This document shows positions 43,330 to 55,400 of a DNA stretch of 64,000 bases, piece after piece (the first letter of the stretch is position 1; each line of letters starts with the position of its first letter). Both the position numbers and the translations under genes were made by a program. Where the stretch lies: positions 2,661,001 through 2,725,000 of the forward strand of contig NC_135132.1 of NCBI RefSeq assembly GCF_050908995.1, in the 5' to 3' direction. A model generated the notes under the pieces. It was not told the origin of the DNA and did no database searches. It worked only from the letters and a program-made list of their open reading frames with translations. The stretch comes from Andrena cerasifolii (taxonomy: Eukaryota > Arthropoda > Insecta > Hymenoptera > Andrenidae).

Positions 43330-43547
43330 GACTACCTGCAACAAAATGGCTTTAGAACCATAAAATGGCCAGCAAATATCCCAGATTTAAGTCCAATCGA
43401 AAATTGATGGGCACTCTGGAAACAATTTATAAGCGAGAAAAAAAACAGAAAATAAGACTGATCTTTTAGAAGCCATTAAGTTGTCATGGAAACAAATTTT
43501 GCCATCACAGTGTGAAAACTTGATTACATCCATGCCAAATGCTTTTT
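43330..43547 (+). pseudogene. Tc1/mariner-like transposase C-terminus, decayed
   Basis: The frame reads NGFRTIKWPANIPDLSPIEN, then a stop, then WALWKQFISEKK. After a frameshift it continues DLLEAIKLSWKQILPS and LITSMPNAF. The WPANxPDLSPIEN-xW signature contains the final catalytic acidic residue of the DD34E Tc1 family. A premature stop, a frameshift and a missing N-terminal half make it non-functional. Confidence 0.85.
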
Positions 43548-43726
43548 TTATTACTTATTATTGTCGCATCAACTGCTACAGGTTATTAGTGACACACATA
43601 TAAGTAACACATACATTTACAATTACAATACAATAACAAATACAATTACAAATTTTACATACACACTTACTATTATTCTGTTAGTATTATATACTGCCCC
43701 TACTCTTCGTAATAAACCGCTATAAC

Positions 43727-43947
43727 TTATACTATAAAGCAGAAAGTGTTTCGTACGTTTGCGTGTTTGTCTGTCGCCTAAAAACTTTCGAACGGTAAAC
43801 TTGGGGTTCAAGAAATGTACCTCGGCTCATTATGCCTGGCTAATCCAGATAAATGTGACTATTTTTACCAAAAAAAAATTTTAAAAAAAATTTTTCTTTT
43901 ATAAAATCAGAATCTAAATTTCGGGCGAAGCCGAGTAGTGAAGCTAA
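43727..43947 (+). mobile_element. Helitron-like non-autonomous element
   Basis: It contains the CTAAAAACTTTCGAACGGTAA and GCTCATTATGCC blocks shared with 34596. The 3' hairpin TCGGGCGAAGCCGA is followed by GTAGTGAAGCTAA and a T, fitting a Helitron CTRR end. Confidence 0.65.
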
Positions 43948-44640
43948 TTATAATATTATTATATTTTATATTATAGTAAATCCAATTCTTCAACAGTATT
44001 CAGATTATTCTTGTCGTTTATACTGTGCCACTTTGCTTGTTATAAATTTGGTCGGAACCAATACCTTAGTCATGTCGATGTCAAAGTGCCAAACGGATTT
44101 CGAGTTCGGGCAGATAACTGGCTATTTACACGATTGTAGTTTTCTGCGTTGGAAGAAACAAAATATTGATAAGAAAAATCAGTTTAACGTAATGAGACGT
44201 TTAAAGTGCAAGAGTAGTATGGATTTTATCAAATACTTAATGTGTGTGTATATATATATAGAACTGAGTCAGAAACGCCGAATTACGAAGAGACATTATT
44301 ATTACTTTTTATTTTACGAAATGTGATTACGCGATTACGCAAGTGATCCAAATTAAACGAAAGGAGCCTAAAATAAGCAGTAAATCAATTTTTCAAAATT
44401 GTTGGCTGGGGCCAATTTTAAAGTTACTAGTATTTATCCTTGATGAGCCTTTTTCTCAGTAAACATAAGATAATAATACAAAAGAGTAAAACTCTATATG
44501 TACCTATTTGTGGAAAACGCTTGTAAAAGCGCTACACGATTTATTCTGTTTCTATTTCTGATTCATTCTGTTTGAACCATAAATCATAGTAAATAATATA
44601 ATTTGAATTTCGACTGTAAAAATTGTTCTGATTAGAACAA

Positions 44641-45307
44641 ATGATTTCGGTGCACTGGTTCGGTCTATTGAATATCGAATTTTTATCAAATTCCAACGTT
44701 TCGGTCAGTGGTTATAATCATTTTTCAAGGAAAGTTAGATAAACGGAAAAATACTGCGTATGCTTTTGTACAAGAAAATATTTCTTTTAAATAATTATCA
44801 CGTTCATTGTCTGGGTAAGGTCTTACATTTTAGGTGTCCGCCTCCGATCATTTTGATTTTTGGATGTGTTATAGAGGACCGAAAAATAAGAAATACGTGT
44901 TTTTTTATTTTTCCCCGTTTTCATATTTGGGGGGAGAAAACTGCGTTCAAAGTTAGGGTTGAAAAATCATTTTTGTGGAATATCTCGAGAACTATTAGAG
45001 ATAGGGGAATAGTGTCAATGGACGAATTTTGTGTCTTTGAATGCTAAATATGACTGACTCACCAGATTTTCAAAAATCCACAAAAATGATTTTTCAACCC
45101 TAACTTTGAACGCAGTTTTCTCCCCCCAAATATGAAAACGGGGAAAAATAAAAAAAACACGTATTTCTTATTTTTCGGTCCTCTATAACATATCCAAAAA
45201 TCAAAATGATCGGAGGTGGATACCTAAAATACTCTCCTTGTGAGTTAGGTCTGGGTTCGGTCTGGGTTAGGCTTATTCAATAGACCGAACCAGTGCGCCG
45301 AAATCAT
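44641..45307. mobile_element. Nested fold-back element
   Basis: The outer arms ATGATTTCGGTGCACTGGTT and AACCAGTGCGCCGAAATCAT pair. Inner arms of about 170 bp (about 44816-44990 and 45066-45235) also pair, with landmark GGTCCTCTATAACA mirrored. It ends about 850 bp before the gene 3 TATA box. Confidence 0.75.
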
Positions 45308-45558
45308 CTCTTCTAAATAAACCATAGTAAATACGTAAAAAATAAAGAAATCGAAGTTGAAAAATTTGCTAACAACGTTATTAATACTATATAGTGGCAA
45401 TGAAATGTCGAAAATATTTTATTTTATTCACTTCACCTGATGTAGTGGTGAATGAGTCCATGAGGCGGATATTAAAATATAGACAGAACTTCTATTAAAT
45501 ACATACAAGAGCCAGAGGCATCCGTCTCAAATACTATGAGTACAACATGAAAATTTAT

Positions 45559-45954
45559 ACAGGGTGTTTCACCTAACGTTATCACCTGAAATATTTCTGC
45601 TATATTTTAAATTTCATAGAAATCGTTCCGTCAAAAGCTGCATAATTTTGTGGGGGGGGGGGGGGGTGAGCGTATAGCGGCAATAATTGTATCCTGTTGG
45701 GAGGGGTTAATGAGTTACGAAGTTACTTTATTTTTCTAAACGAAATGCTGTAAGTTCTTCAAGGTCAATAATGATCCAGTAAAAGACTTTAAAGAAACAA
45801 ACTTTTGTCTCATTAATCACTACTCACAGAACAGAACTATTGTTACTATACGCCAGCCCCCACAAAGCTATGCAGATTTTGTAGGAAACATTTTCATGAA
45901 ATTTTAAATAAAGTAGAAATATTTCATGTGGTCGAGTTAGGTGAAACACCCTGT
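45559..45954. mobile_element. ACAGGGTGT-type MITE upstream of gene 3
   Basis: Ends ACAGGGTGTTTCACCTAAC and GTTAGGTGAAACACCCTGT match exactly in inverted orientation over about 19 bp, with TA at the edges. A 14-base G run lies inside. It ends about 230 bp before the gene 3 TATA box. Confidence 0.75.
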
Positions 45955-46187
45955 ATACTATAATAAACACAAAATACAATTATCATCGCAATACCACCGT
46001 TATCGAAAATCACATTGATAACTATTGATAATAACATACACTATATTTTCAAAACCTTGCCCTGTGTAGAATTATATGGAGTTCGAATTAAAAACAAATT
46101 TGCAATCTACAATCGAAGATATTGTAGAAACGTAGGGACGCGAGGTGTTCGATCTTGGATAAACGCTACGGGGTGGGGATGGCGGAG

Positions 46188-46193
46188 TATAAG
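46188..46193 (+). promoter_or_regulatory. TATA-like box of hexamerin gene 3
   Basis: TATAAG lies 66 bp upstream of the ATG, with spacing like genes 1 and 2. Confidence 0.65.
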
Positions 46194-46253
46194 AGTGACT
46201 GTGCGCCGAGCATCCGCGCTTTAGGACCATTGAGTTTTCAACTTCGGGCAAAC

Positions 46254-46469
46254 ATGTTACGGTTTTGGCTACTGGGGTTGCTGGCGGTTGGCTTCGCAAC
46301 TGCAGAATATTATGACAACAAGGCTGCCGACAAGGAGTTTCTGATTAAGCAAAAGAAAGTTTACAATTTGCTGTATCACATTTCTCAGCCGAATCTGGTG
46401 AACATTCCATTGTACAACGAGGGTCGAGCATGGAGCATTCAGGACAATTTGGACAGTTACAGCAATCGG
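46254..46469 (+). CDS. Hexamerin 3, coding exon 1
   Basis: Codons 1-72: signal peptide, then EFLIKQKKVYNLLYHI. The donor is ATCGG|GTTAGT in phase 0. Confidence 0.93.
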
Positions 46470-49400
46470 GTTAGTAACAGTTTTCTTTACCTGCATTTGT
46501 TAATAGCAGTTTTCGCAGAAATTGTATTATATCCTCGGAGAATAATGCTTCGAAAATTTTGAGAATGATATTACTTTTTGTTCCTTAATTTTTCTTTCTA
46601 ATAGAATATGTACATATGTCGATTTGTGTAACTGAAATCATGTAATTGCGTATATAAAATTCATATTTCATTTGATCTTCAATTTTTTGCAGTCTTTAGC
46701 TAGTAGAATTAGTATTTTCATGTAGCACTGAAAAATGAAAGACGAAAATTAATTTGTAATTCAAGTGACTCGAGGCAAAAATTTATTACTCATTACAAAT
46801 GAAATAGAAAATAAATAAAAAAAATAACTTCACGCAGAAGAATAAAAAATTTCTGATTATTGTGATTCACAAATCAGTCAGCCGATACAAATAATTGTAT
46901 AAAAAGTCTTTATACTGAACTCACATAACATTTTTAACCCCGCTGGAGGCGCACCCCTTATTGTAACAGGTTGTCGCTACCGGGTGAAAAATACCCAAAA
47001 TTGAAACGTAAAAAACCACGGTTTCAGAATATTTTTTTTAACTTTGTAATTTTTACGTTAAAGTACAGTGTTTTAAGAATCAAACAAAATTTATGAAATA
47101 TCTTAAAATCCTCATTAAAGTTCTTTAAAAAATTGTAACAAAAACTAAAACAGTCTTCATATTTTCGCAACTAGCGCCTCTTAGGTAAATTTTACCCCTG
47201 TAGCGCCTCCCGCCGAGTTAATAATTGTGTTTTGAAAAATCATATTCCACATGAAGTATATTAAAATTCTATAAAAAGGACTATAATTTGTAGTTAAATG
47301 AAAATTTTGTTAAAAATACGTTCAGACGGCTGTGAAGGAATTCCTGCAAATGTACCAATTCGGAATGCTTCCACGAGGAGAGGTGTTTTCGATTTATTAT
47401 CCGAAAATGCTTGTACAAATGGAGGCACTGTTCAACGTGTTCTACGCGGCGAACGACTTCGATATTTTCTACAAGACAGCACTTTGGGCAAGGATTAACA
47501 TAAACGAGGCCCAATTTATGTTCGCCCTTTACAACGCAGTAATTAGAAGACCTGATACTCAATATATTCAACTGCCAGCGCCGTACGAAATGTACCCTTA
47601 TGCCTTCTTCAACTCGGAAGTGCTTGAAAAAGCCCACCACGCCAAGATTTTTGGTAAACTGGGTAATTATCTGATTTATTTACTTAATTATTCCTTTGCT
47701 TGTTTTCTTCCCTACTTCTTCTTTCTTTTCTTCTTCGTCTCTATCCGTATTTTTTTATTTACAATAAACTTGCTCATTTTTATTTGAGTACTCAACCCAC
47801 TGTTGAGAATGCTAAGGATTAAAATAATTAAAAATATTTAATGTTTTGAGATTTTGCGACATAGTATAACCAAACAGTCATTGAAAGATTCATGTTTGTT
47901 ATTTGCTTTATTATATTAAATTCTCTATAAATGTGATTTCTGAATTTTTGAAGAAGTGTAATTGCACTTTCAAGACTACTGTATTAACTTCTCCCGCCGA
48001 TATTCTCTGGAAGGCATCGAAACTGATGTCAGAGAGTCCCAGAATACTTTTTTCTTTTATTAATTATTTATTTAACGTTGCATTAACATCATAAGTTTAT
48101 AAATTTGGTACTTAATCCTACTCGTGTCGCTTTACATTTACTTGTTTATAATTTGTTATTTTAATAGATCCGCAATTATATTTGATTTTATAAATTTATA
48201 TAAGTTACAAAACGAATTATTTCGCTTGCTGTTCGTTCGTCGCACAACGCTGCTTGAAGAGTGCCTGAAATATTAAATTTGCTTCGGCGTGATTGTAAAG
48301 GACATTCATACAAAAAGTATTTAACCGTGACGAAGACTCTTCTGATATTAAATACTCGTGGGTCAGCTTGCAATGACCGATTCTCAGACGATTGAGAATT
48401 ACTTGATTCCTTCGGCGTCGAGATACGGTTGAGGGTTTTTAAATATGTATAGGCTTCTTAAGGATGTATTGGACCTATCTTCAAAATGGTACCAAGTTGA
48501 TGAAAATTTGTGAGATTGTTCTCTTTAATCTTTCTGGTGTGCTCCAAAATTTTTAATCGAATTCATTACACGGTTGCTGAGTTATAACGATTTTAATTTT
48601 CTCTGATTTTACACGTACTCGTGGAAAGAGGCGATCTTGACGGAAAATACAGCTGAAAAAATTGTTGAAGAAATGGTAGCAATGTTTTCAATTTTTTTGT
48701 GCATGTAGTATATGCACAGATGAAAATATCTGCCGAGTTTCAATTGTTTTCACTAAGGTGAAATGTCCCAATTTCTGCTCATTTAAGAGGTTACTCGTCA
48801 GAAAGAAGGTGTAAAAAATCTGTTTGTGATCAAAATTTGCAGAGTAATTGATTAATTCTTTAATAATAAACCAACCAGTCGAAAACTATTTAAGAAAGAT
48901 ATTTCAAGATCTTTAACTATTAGTAATTTGTAATTAAATATAATGGTCTACATATCCGCATCTCTGCTCACGAAAAATAGCGATGTACGTATCTGACATC
49001 CGTCACCATGACATCTGGTGGCGGAAAGTAGAAGCGGTCGTTGGGTACACATCAATCCCTGCCTGTTCTCGTGCCGTTGCAAAAATTCCACTGAGCGGGA
49101 TTTGAACCTGCCCAATCACAAATACTTTGCATAAAAAGGAACATTTTCGCAAAAAAACTACATTATCGTATATACAATACATGTATCTTGTACCCATATC
49201 GGCGCCATCTTGGCTAGGCCCCGCCCCCATGTCAGATCCGAATTTCTACTCACTATTTGTACCAATTTCTGCTCACATAATACCTCAGGTCCACATCGAG
49301 GTCCAAAGTAATAGTGTTCCCTAACAAATGTTACTACACATATATATCTATACTATTGTATAAAATTGAAGTCGCATACTTTGAAATGCGGTTGCTCGGT

Positions 49401-52400
49401 AAATATGAACTGTACCCACAAGTGTGTTACATCACTTTGTTCGTCTTGGCGAGAGGAAGGATCTAACGTTTTTATTTTATTTAAATGATTAAATAATGAT
49501 TTTTACATAATAGTAGTTCGCGACGCGACCGCCAGGCGGCGACCGGGCGAAGCGCTTCTCGCTTGCGAAATAGCACCGCGGCGGGAATAAGTGGCCGAGG
49601 GCTCTCGAGTTTACAGATTGCGAATCAGTCACGCTAATATTTCGGGCTAAGCCGAGGCGGGGATGCTAGTATATATATAATAGGGATGTAATCGTACAGA
49701 TGATTACACTAGTCGTGGAGAGGATAGTGCTCGCTAACTAAATTCAGAGATCCACTGGGAGTGGAACATTTGGAAAGAACATAAAGTTTTTCCCCGTTCT
49801 TGTTCCTTTGGAAACTCTTGAAATTTTGGACATGCTATTCTCTCTAATTATAAGACTGCTCGTAAATTAACAACCCCAAACGACTCCCCAGAGAAACATA
49901 TTTTTTATATTTTTAGAGATACACAATTTTTATATTTTTTATTTTAACTTGATTAGAAATTTTCTAACGTATCTGCGAGATTTTCCTGGTGAAAATAAAA
50001 CGAACACGACGCAATTCGGACAATTCTGAAATCCAGTTACAATATGTAATTGTTTTAGACTGGTACCTAATACTTTTCTACAACTAGTCATTTTATTAAA
50101 AAATTAAATAGTAAAGTTAAATTAATCGTCTGCTGTGTAAACTCTACAGTCAAAGATATATTGAGTACATACCGAACGTTTGCAAGGAAGGTTTGTTTTT
50201 AATTTAAGATTTAAAAAATTGGGAACTTATAAAACATGATAGAAATATTTCAAGTGTGTAAATTTTGGAAAAATGAAGAAAACAATGTTAATTTCCGTAC
50301 ATTTCTGCCATTAGTAATTCCTGCTTATTTCCTAACAATCGTATAAAAATGTATTGATATTATAAAACCGTTACACAGTGGCAGATTTAAGAAAAAAGGT
50401 CCAGGTGACAAACATTCTGAGGGGCCCATTTCTTCGGGGAAATGAAAAGGTAGTTTACTAGAAACGAGCTAAGTGTTGATAATAGTACAGGGAAAAGAAT
50501 ATAGTGTTCGGATATAATCATACATTTTTTTTTTGAAGATAGAGCCTTAGAGGGGCCTTCTAAGTAGGACCCCTTTTTCAGGAAAATGAATAGGTAGTTT
50601 ACTAAAAAAGGGCTCAGTATAATAATACAGGAAAAAATATAGTTTGGATAAAATCATAATTTCTTTTTTTTTAAGAATGGGGCCTTAAGTGGGCCTTCTG
50701 GACAGGGGCCCATTTTTCGGAAAATGGAAAGGTAGTTTACTAAAAACGGGCTAAGTATAGTAGCACTGAAAAAAATATATAGTTTGGATAAAATCATAAT
50801 GTTTTTTAAGAATGGGGCCTTGGGGGGCCCTCTGGGCAGGGACAAAGGCGACAACTGCTCATCGGCCGCCCTGTTAAATCCGCCACTGCCGTTACATGTT
50901 ACAAGCGGAGCTGAAACTTGTCTGAATTGCGTCGTGTTTGTTTTGATTTTCATCAGGAAAAACCCGCGAATACGTTGCAAATATTCTTGTCCAGATAGAA
51001 AAATACAAATTGCATATTACTCAAAAGTGAATATGTATTTAGTTTCTGTCTCGCATACTATCCCTTTTGGAATGCTGACCAGTCGATGATCGTAAAGGGG
51101 TCGCTTGTTTTCCAGTAGTTTCAGAAATGTTATTCGTTGCGTGTTCTTACCCGGAATGAACATCCTATGTATAGACAGTTTTTACGCTGAGTTATGCTAG
51201 TGTTCAGTGGTTACCTCAGTGGTTACATGGGGAGCAGGGTTGCCAGGAGTAAACCCCATGCGGTGCAGTAGGAAGTAGTGGAGGCTGAATTCTCGTATTT
51301 GCTGCTGGGATTAGTTGTTTAAACCAGGAATCGAAAAAGTTCTGGAACTCTTATTTTTAACAAAATTCTGTTAGAACTTATATGTTTTGTTTAAGAAAAT
51401 ATCTGTTCCTGTGGAATTATTATTGAAAGAAATGTTACCTTAGGAACTTCTTTAGAAAGTGTTCTCATGGAACAGATATTTTAGAACCTATGTAATAAAA
51501 GTTCCATGGACACAGTTACATTAGAACATTTATTAAAAAAGTACTAAACTATTAACTACTAATTTTATTTAACAATATACTATCATAATCTTCGTGATTA
51601 TTTAATAAAAGGTATGAAAATCATAACGTAAGTAATTAATAGTTTCATAAGAAGTATTGAACAGAAAAGAGAACTTGTCAAGAATAATACCCAAATAACA
51701 TTTTTTTTTTATAACTTACATGAACCAAAATACACAAAAATTCTATAATATCTGCGTAGAAATTATCTGCGTAGGTAAATATTACAATAAATAGCACACT
51801 CGGAATATCAATTTAACTGTAAAAATTATTTATTATTGTTGCAGTACTATTCATTGAATAGTATTCAGTATTTGTTACAACGATTGAGAACTTTTTTAAT
51901 AGTGATGAACAAAATATCTGTTCCTGTTATAGAGAAATTTTTATATTTATGTTTTATAAGTTCCACGGTCTATGATTCAAATAGATCCTATTGAAAAGTT
52001 CCAGAACCCTTTCGAACCCTGGTTTAAACTCCTTTCGTTCTATCCTACAGATCTAGATACAGGATCTGGAAATGACAAGACTTTGAACGTGGTTTCCTCA
52101 TAAGATTTTGAATAGTCCATCCCAAGCATTTAATAAAATACAGTCCACGTTGTGCATTATATAACAATATTGGTAAAAACCCAAACCTCGAGCATTCCTT
52201 TCGTTAGGGACGTTAAGTAACATCTGAAACTTATTTTCAGACACACAGAAATCTGCAGGATACGACACATACATAATCCCAGCTAACTATTCCGGCTGGT
52301 ACCTTAACCGTGAATACGATATGGAGAACAAGTTGAACTACTTCACAGAAGATATCGGCCTGAGCGCATATTACTTCTATTTCCGTCAGAACTATCCATT

Positions 52401-55400
52401 CTGGATGAATTCCAAGAATTATTACTTCCCTAATTACCGCGGAGAGGAATACCTGTATGGACACAAACAACTGATTAACAGATACAATCTGGAAAGATTG
52501 TCAAACGACTTGCCAAAGATTGGGGACTTCGATTGGCAAAGACCGTTCTACGCTGGTTACTACCCCTCTATGACATATCAAAATGGATTGCCACTACCTC
52601 AGCGGCCGCAGTGGAGTCCCGTGCCTCAGAACAAGTTCAAATACATGAAGGTAACTGGAAACTAGTTGATAACAAATTTGCAGTAAGTTCTGTGCCACAT
52701 GGGTCATCGGTGGTCTATGGGAGGGATGTTCAACTAGCGGCTCCCGAGCCGCAGTGGCTCCCTCTCCTCTTCGCCTGCTCCGCAGAGCCGTAGGAGAACG
52801 TCCCCCTCCACGCCTACTTCACTCTGATGAATTTCTCCTCCGGGCGCCGCACTCTCTCCCTGCCGGGTCTCGTGCAACGCCGGGGGAAAAATAAGTGGGG
52901 GAACCGGCTGACACGGGGCCCGACTCGTGCGGCTCTCGGAGTGGGGAAGTTCGACACTCCTGATCTATGGTATTAAGGGGGAATCCTATTCTTTGGGCTA
53001 AAAACATAGCGAAATTGGGGATTTTTTTTTAAAGAAACTAGCGATTTGATTCATCTGAAATGTGGACCATATTTTGATGCATCTTTGAGGAAGTAATAGT
53101 TTTTTTTTTATTAATTTTTAACCATAAATATAGTAGTTATGCATGATCGACCATCACCGCGCGCAAAATTCGTCGTCCGTTGGTGTGCATGATATTTATC
53201 TTCCTGGTAATCTAAAACCGAAAAATGAAACGGCGTTTCACTGTATACATATGTAGCCATAATTTGGTGAGCCAGAAAAAAACCAAAATTGTTTGAGGAG
53301 TGTGGAGAGTTTTCAAATTGAAAGGTCTGAAACTTTAACATTTGCTATACAATTTTGCGCCAGTTTTCTTATGTAATCAATGAAGTATATAACTTATCGG
53401 TATCCTGGGTCACCAAAGTGTAAAGTAATGTTTGTTGGAAATACAGGCCAAATTTGAAGGTAAACGGTTCAGTGGTTACAAAAATATCGTGCACACCAGC
53501 GAACAACGACGGCGTGATGGTTGATCATTCATAACTCCTATATTTATTATTAAAAATTAATATAAAAAAAACTACAACTTCTTCAAACATGCACAAAAAC
53601 GTGGTCCAAATTTCAGATTATTCGAATCGCTAGTTTCTAAAAAAAAAAATCTAAAATTTCGCTATGTTTTTAGCCCAAAGAATGGGATTCCCCAATTGAT
53701 ACTATTATTGGGAAATCAAAATTTCTAAAAAGGGAGTTGTATGCCCCTCGACTAGATATTAGCATAAGACAAATGAATCAAGAGGCTGAAACTACAAAGA
53801 ATTTAATCTAATTTCAATTTCCCTATGATAGAGTTTTGAAATTTTTGTTGATTTCTACAATTTCAACAAAAGCCTCAAATTTCACTGTGGTACTCAACGT
53901 GTTGTACATTCATATAATTCACTGCACGTGGCAGCCATTTCGGATCATCTGGGGGAAGACTAATTAAAAATTCCTTTCTGTTTCTTATTCGGTGATGAAA
54001 CGGCCCTTCCTCTTTTTCTTTATTTAGTATCACACTCATAAGTTTCGCATTTGATGAAAGCCATAGTGTTAAATGTAAATTAATGTTGAAAAATTGGTTC
54101 CATTCTTAAGAATGTAGATGGTTCGCTGAACTAATTTATTAACAGCTAATAAATAGATGAAAATTATCAAAATGTAATAGACTGAATCCAATATTTTATG
54201 AATACTGAAACTCATGATATTACAACTTGTGATTTTTGCTTGCAATTACTTTGTAACTTTAAGTTATTGTTGTACAATTATTTCGGTTTAATTGTCACAC
54301 AGTTATTCTGGCTTCGATTGCTACAGAATAATAGTCATTGTATTCCAAGATGAAAATTAATTTGAATATTAAATCAGATGGAGATTTAAGCGAAATCACT
54401 TCAAAATTTCATTTCAATCATAGAAACACTGTTGATATTTAAATGAGACCACTGTAGAGAGCCAATAAAATCATAACTATTGTTTAGATTTTCGTTTACT
54501 AGTACTGTAGTTCCATAGTTATTTAAATCATTGCCAATTATTTAGCAATTCGAATTGAATCACATTTTAATTTATCAATTTGACTTCAATCATTGCAGGA
54601 AATTATGGATATGGAGTCCAGAGTATCTGGTGCAATCGATTCAGGTTTCATATTGTCTACCGACGGTAAAATGATCAATATTTACACTCCAGAAGGATTA
54701 AATATGCTCGGCAACATAATCGAAGGTAACGCCGATTCCAAGAATTTGCAGTTTTACGGAAACATCGATACCTTCGGCAGGAAGATCCTTGGTTTTAATC
54801 CAGAGGCTACGAATAGTTACCAAATTGTGCCTAGCGCTTTGGAAATATTGAGCTCTTCCATGAGGGACCCTGCGTTCTATCGTCTTTACAAGAGAATAGT
54901 TGATTACTATAAAAGGTAAGAGACAATATTTATTGTTCCTCAGCACAGACCGAAAAATTACTTTTTGGTACAGAGTTACAGGCCTGGGCATTATTTGAAT
55001 GAAATCTTTTAGAGATGATTATTCAAATAATGTTGTACCATATTTAACAAAATGTTGTTTACAAACACTCGCGCGTTATTTTAATTTGAATAAGCAAGAT
55101 TTTCCTCTGAATTATTTCGGTATTTGGTTACTAATGATTTCTTAATTTATTTTATATTTATATAAGCATCTTTTGAAAGGATCGCGTAAATGATGCGGGT
55201 GCCTTTCTGTTAAATTTTAACACAAAGTGATTATTTCACGATTTCAATATTGCACTTTGCGTTATTCGTTCGCAACATTATATTGCTGTTTTCGGCATAC
55301 CTATTCAGAAAATAGTTTTTTCAAACTCAGGATCTTTTGTGATTTCATTTGAAACAGTTGACTTAAGTAAAAAAATGTTTTGAAATGATTTATTTGGTCT

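Noticed and set aside
49086..49115. tRNA T-arm-like sequence on the minus strand (GGCAGGTTCAAATCCCGC)
   Set aside because: One T-stem mismatch, and no matching acceptor stem, D-arm or anticodon arm. At most a tRNA-derived SINE scrap.
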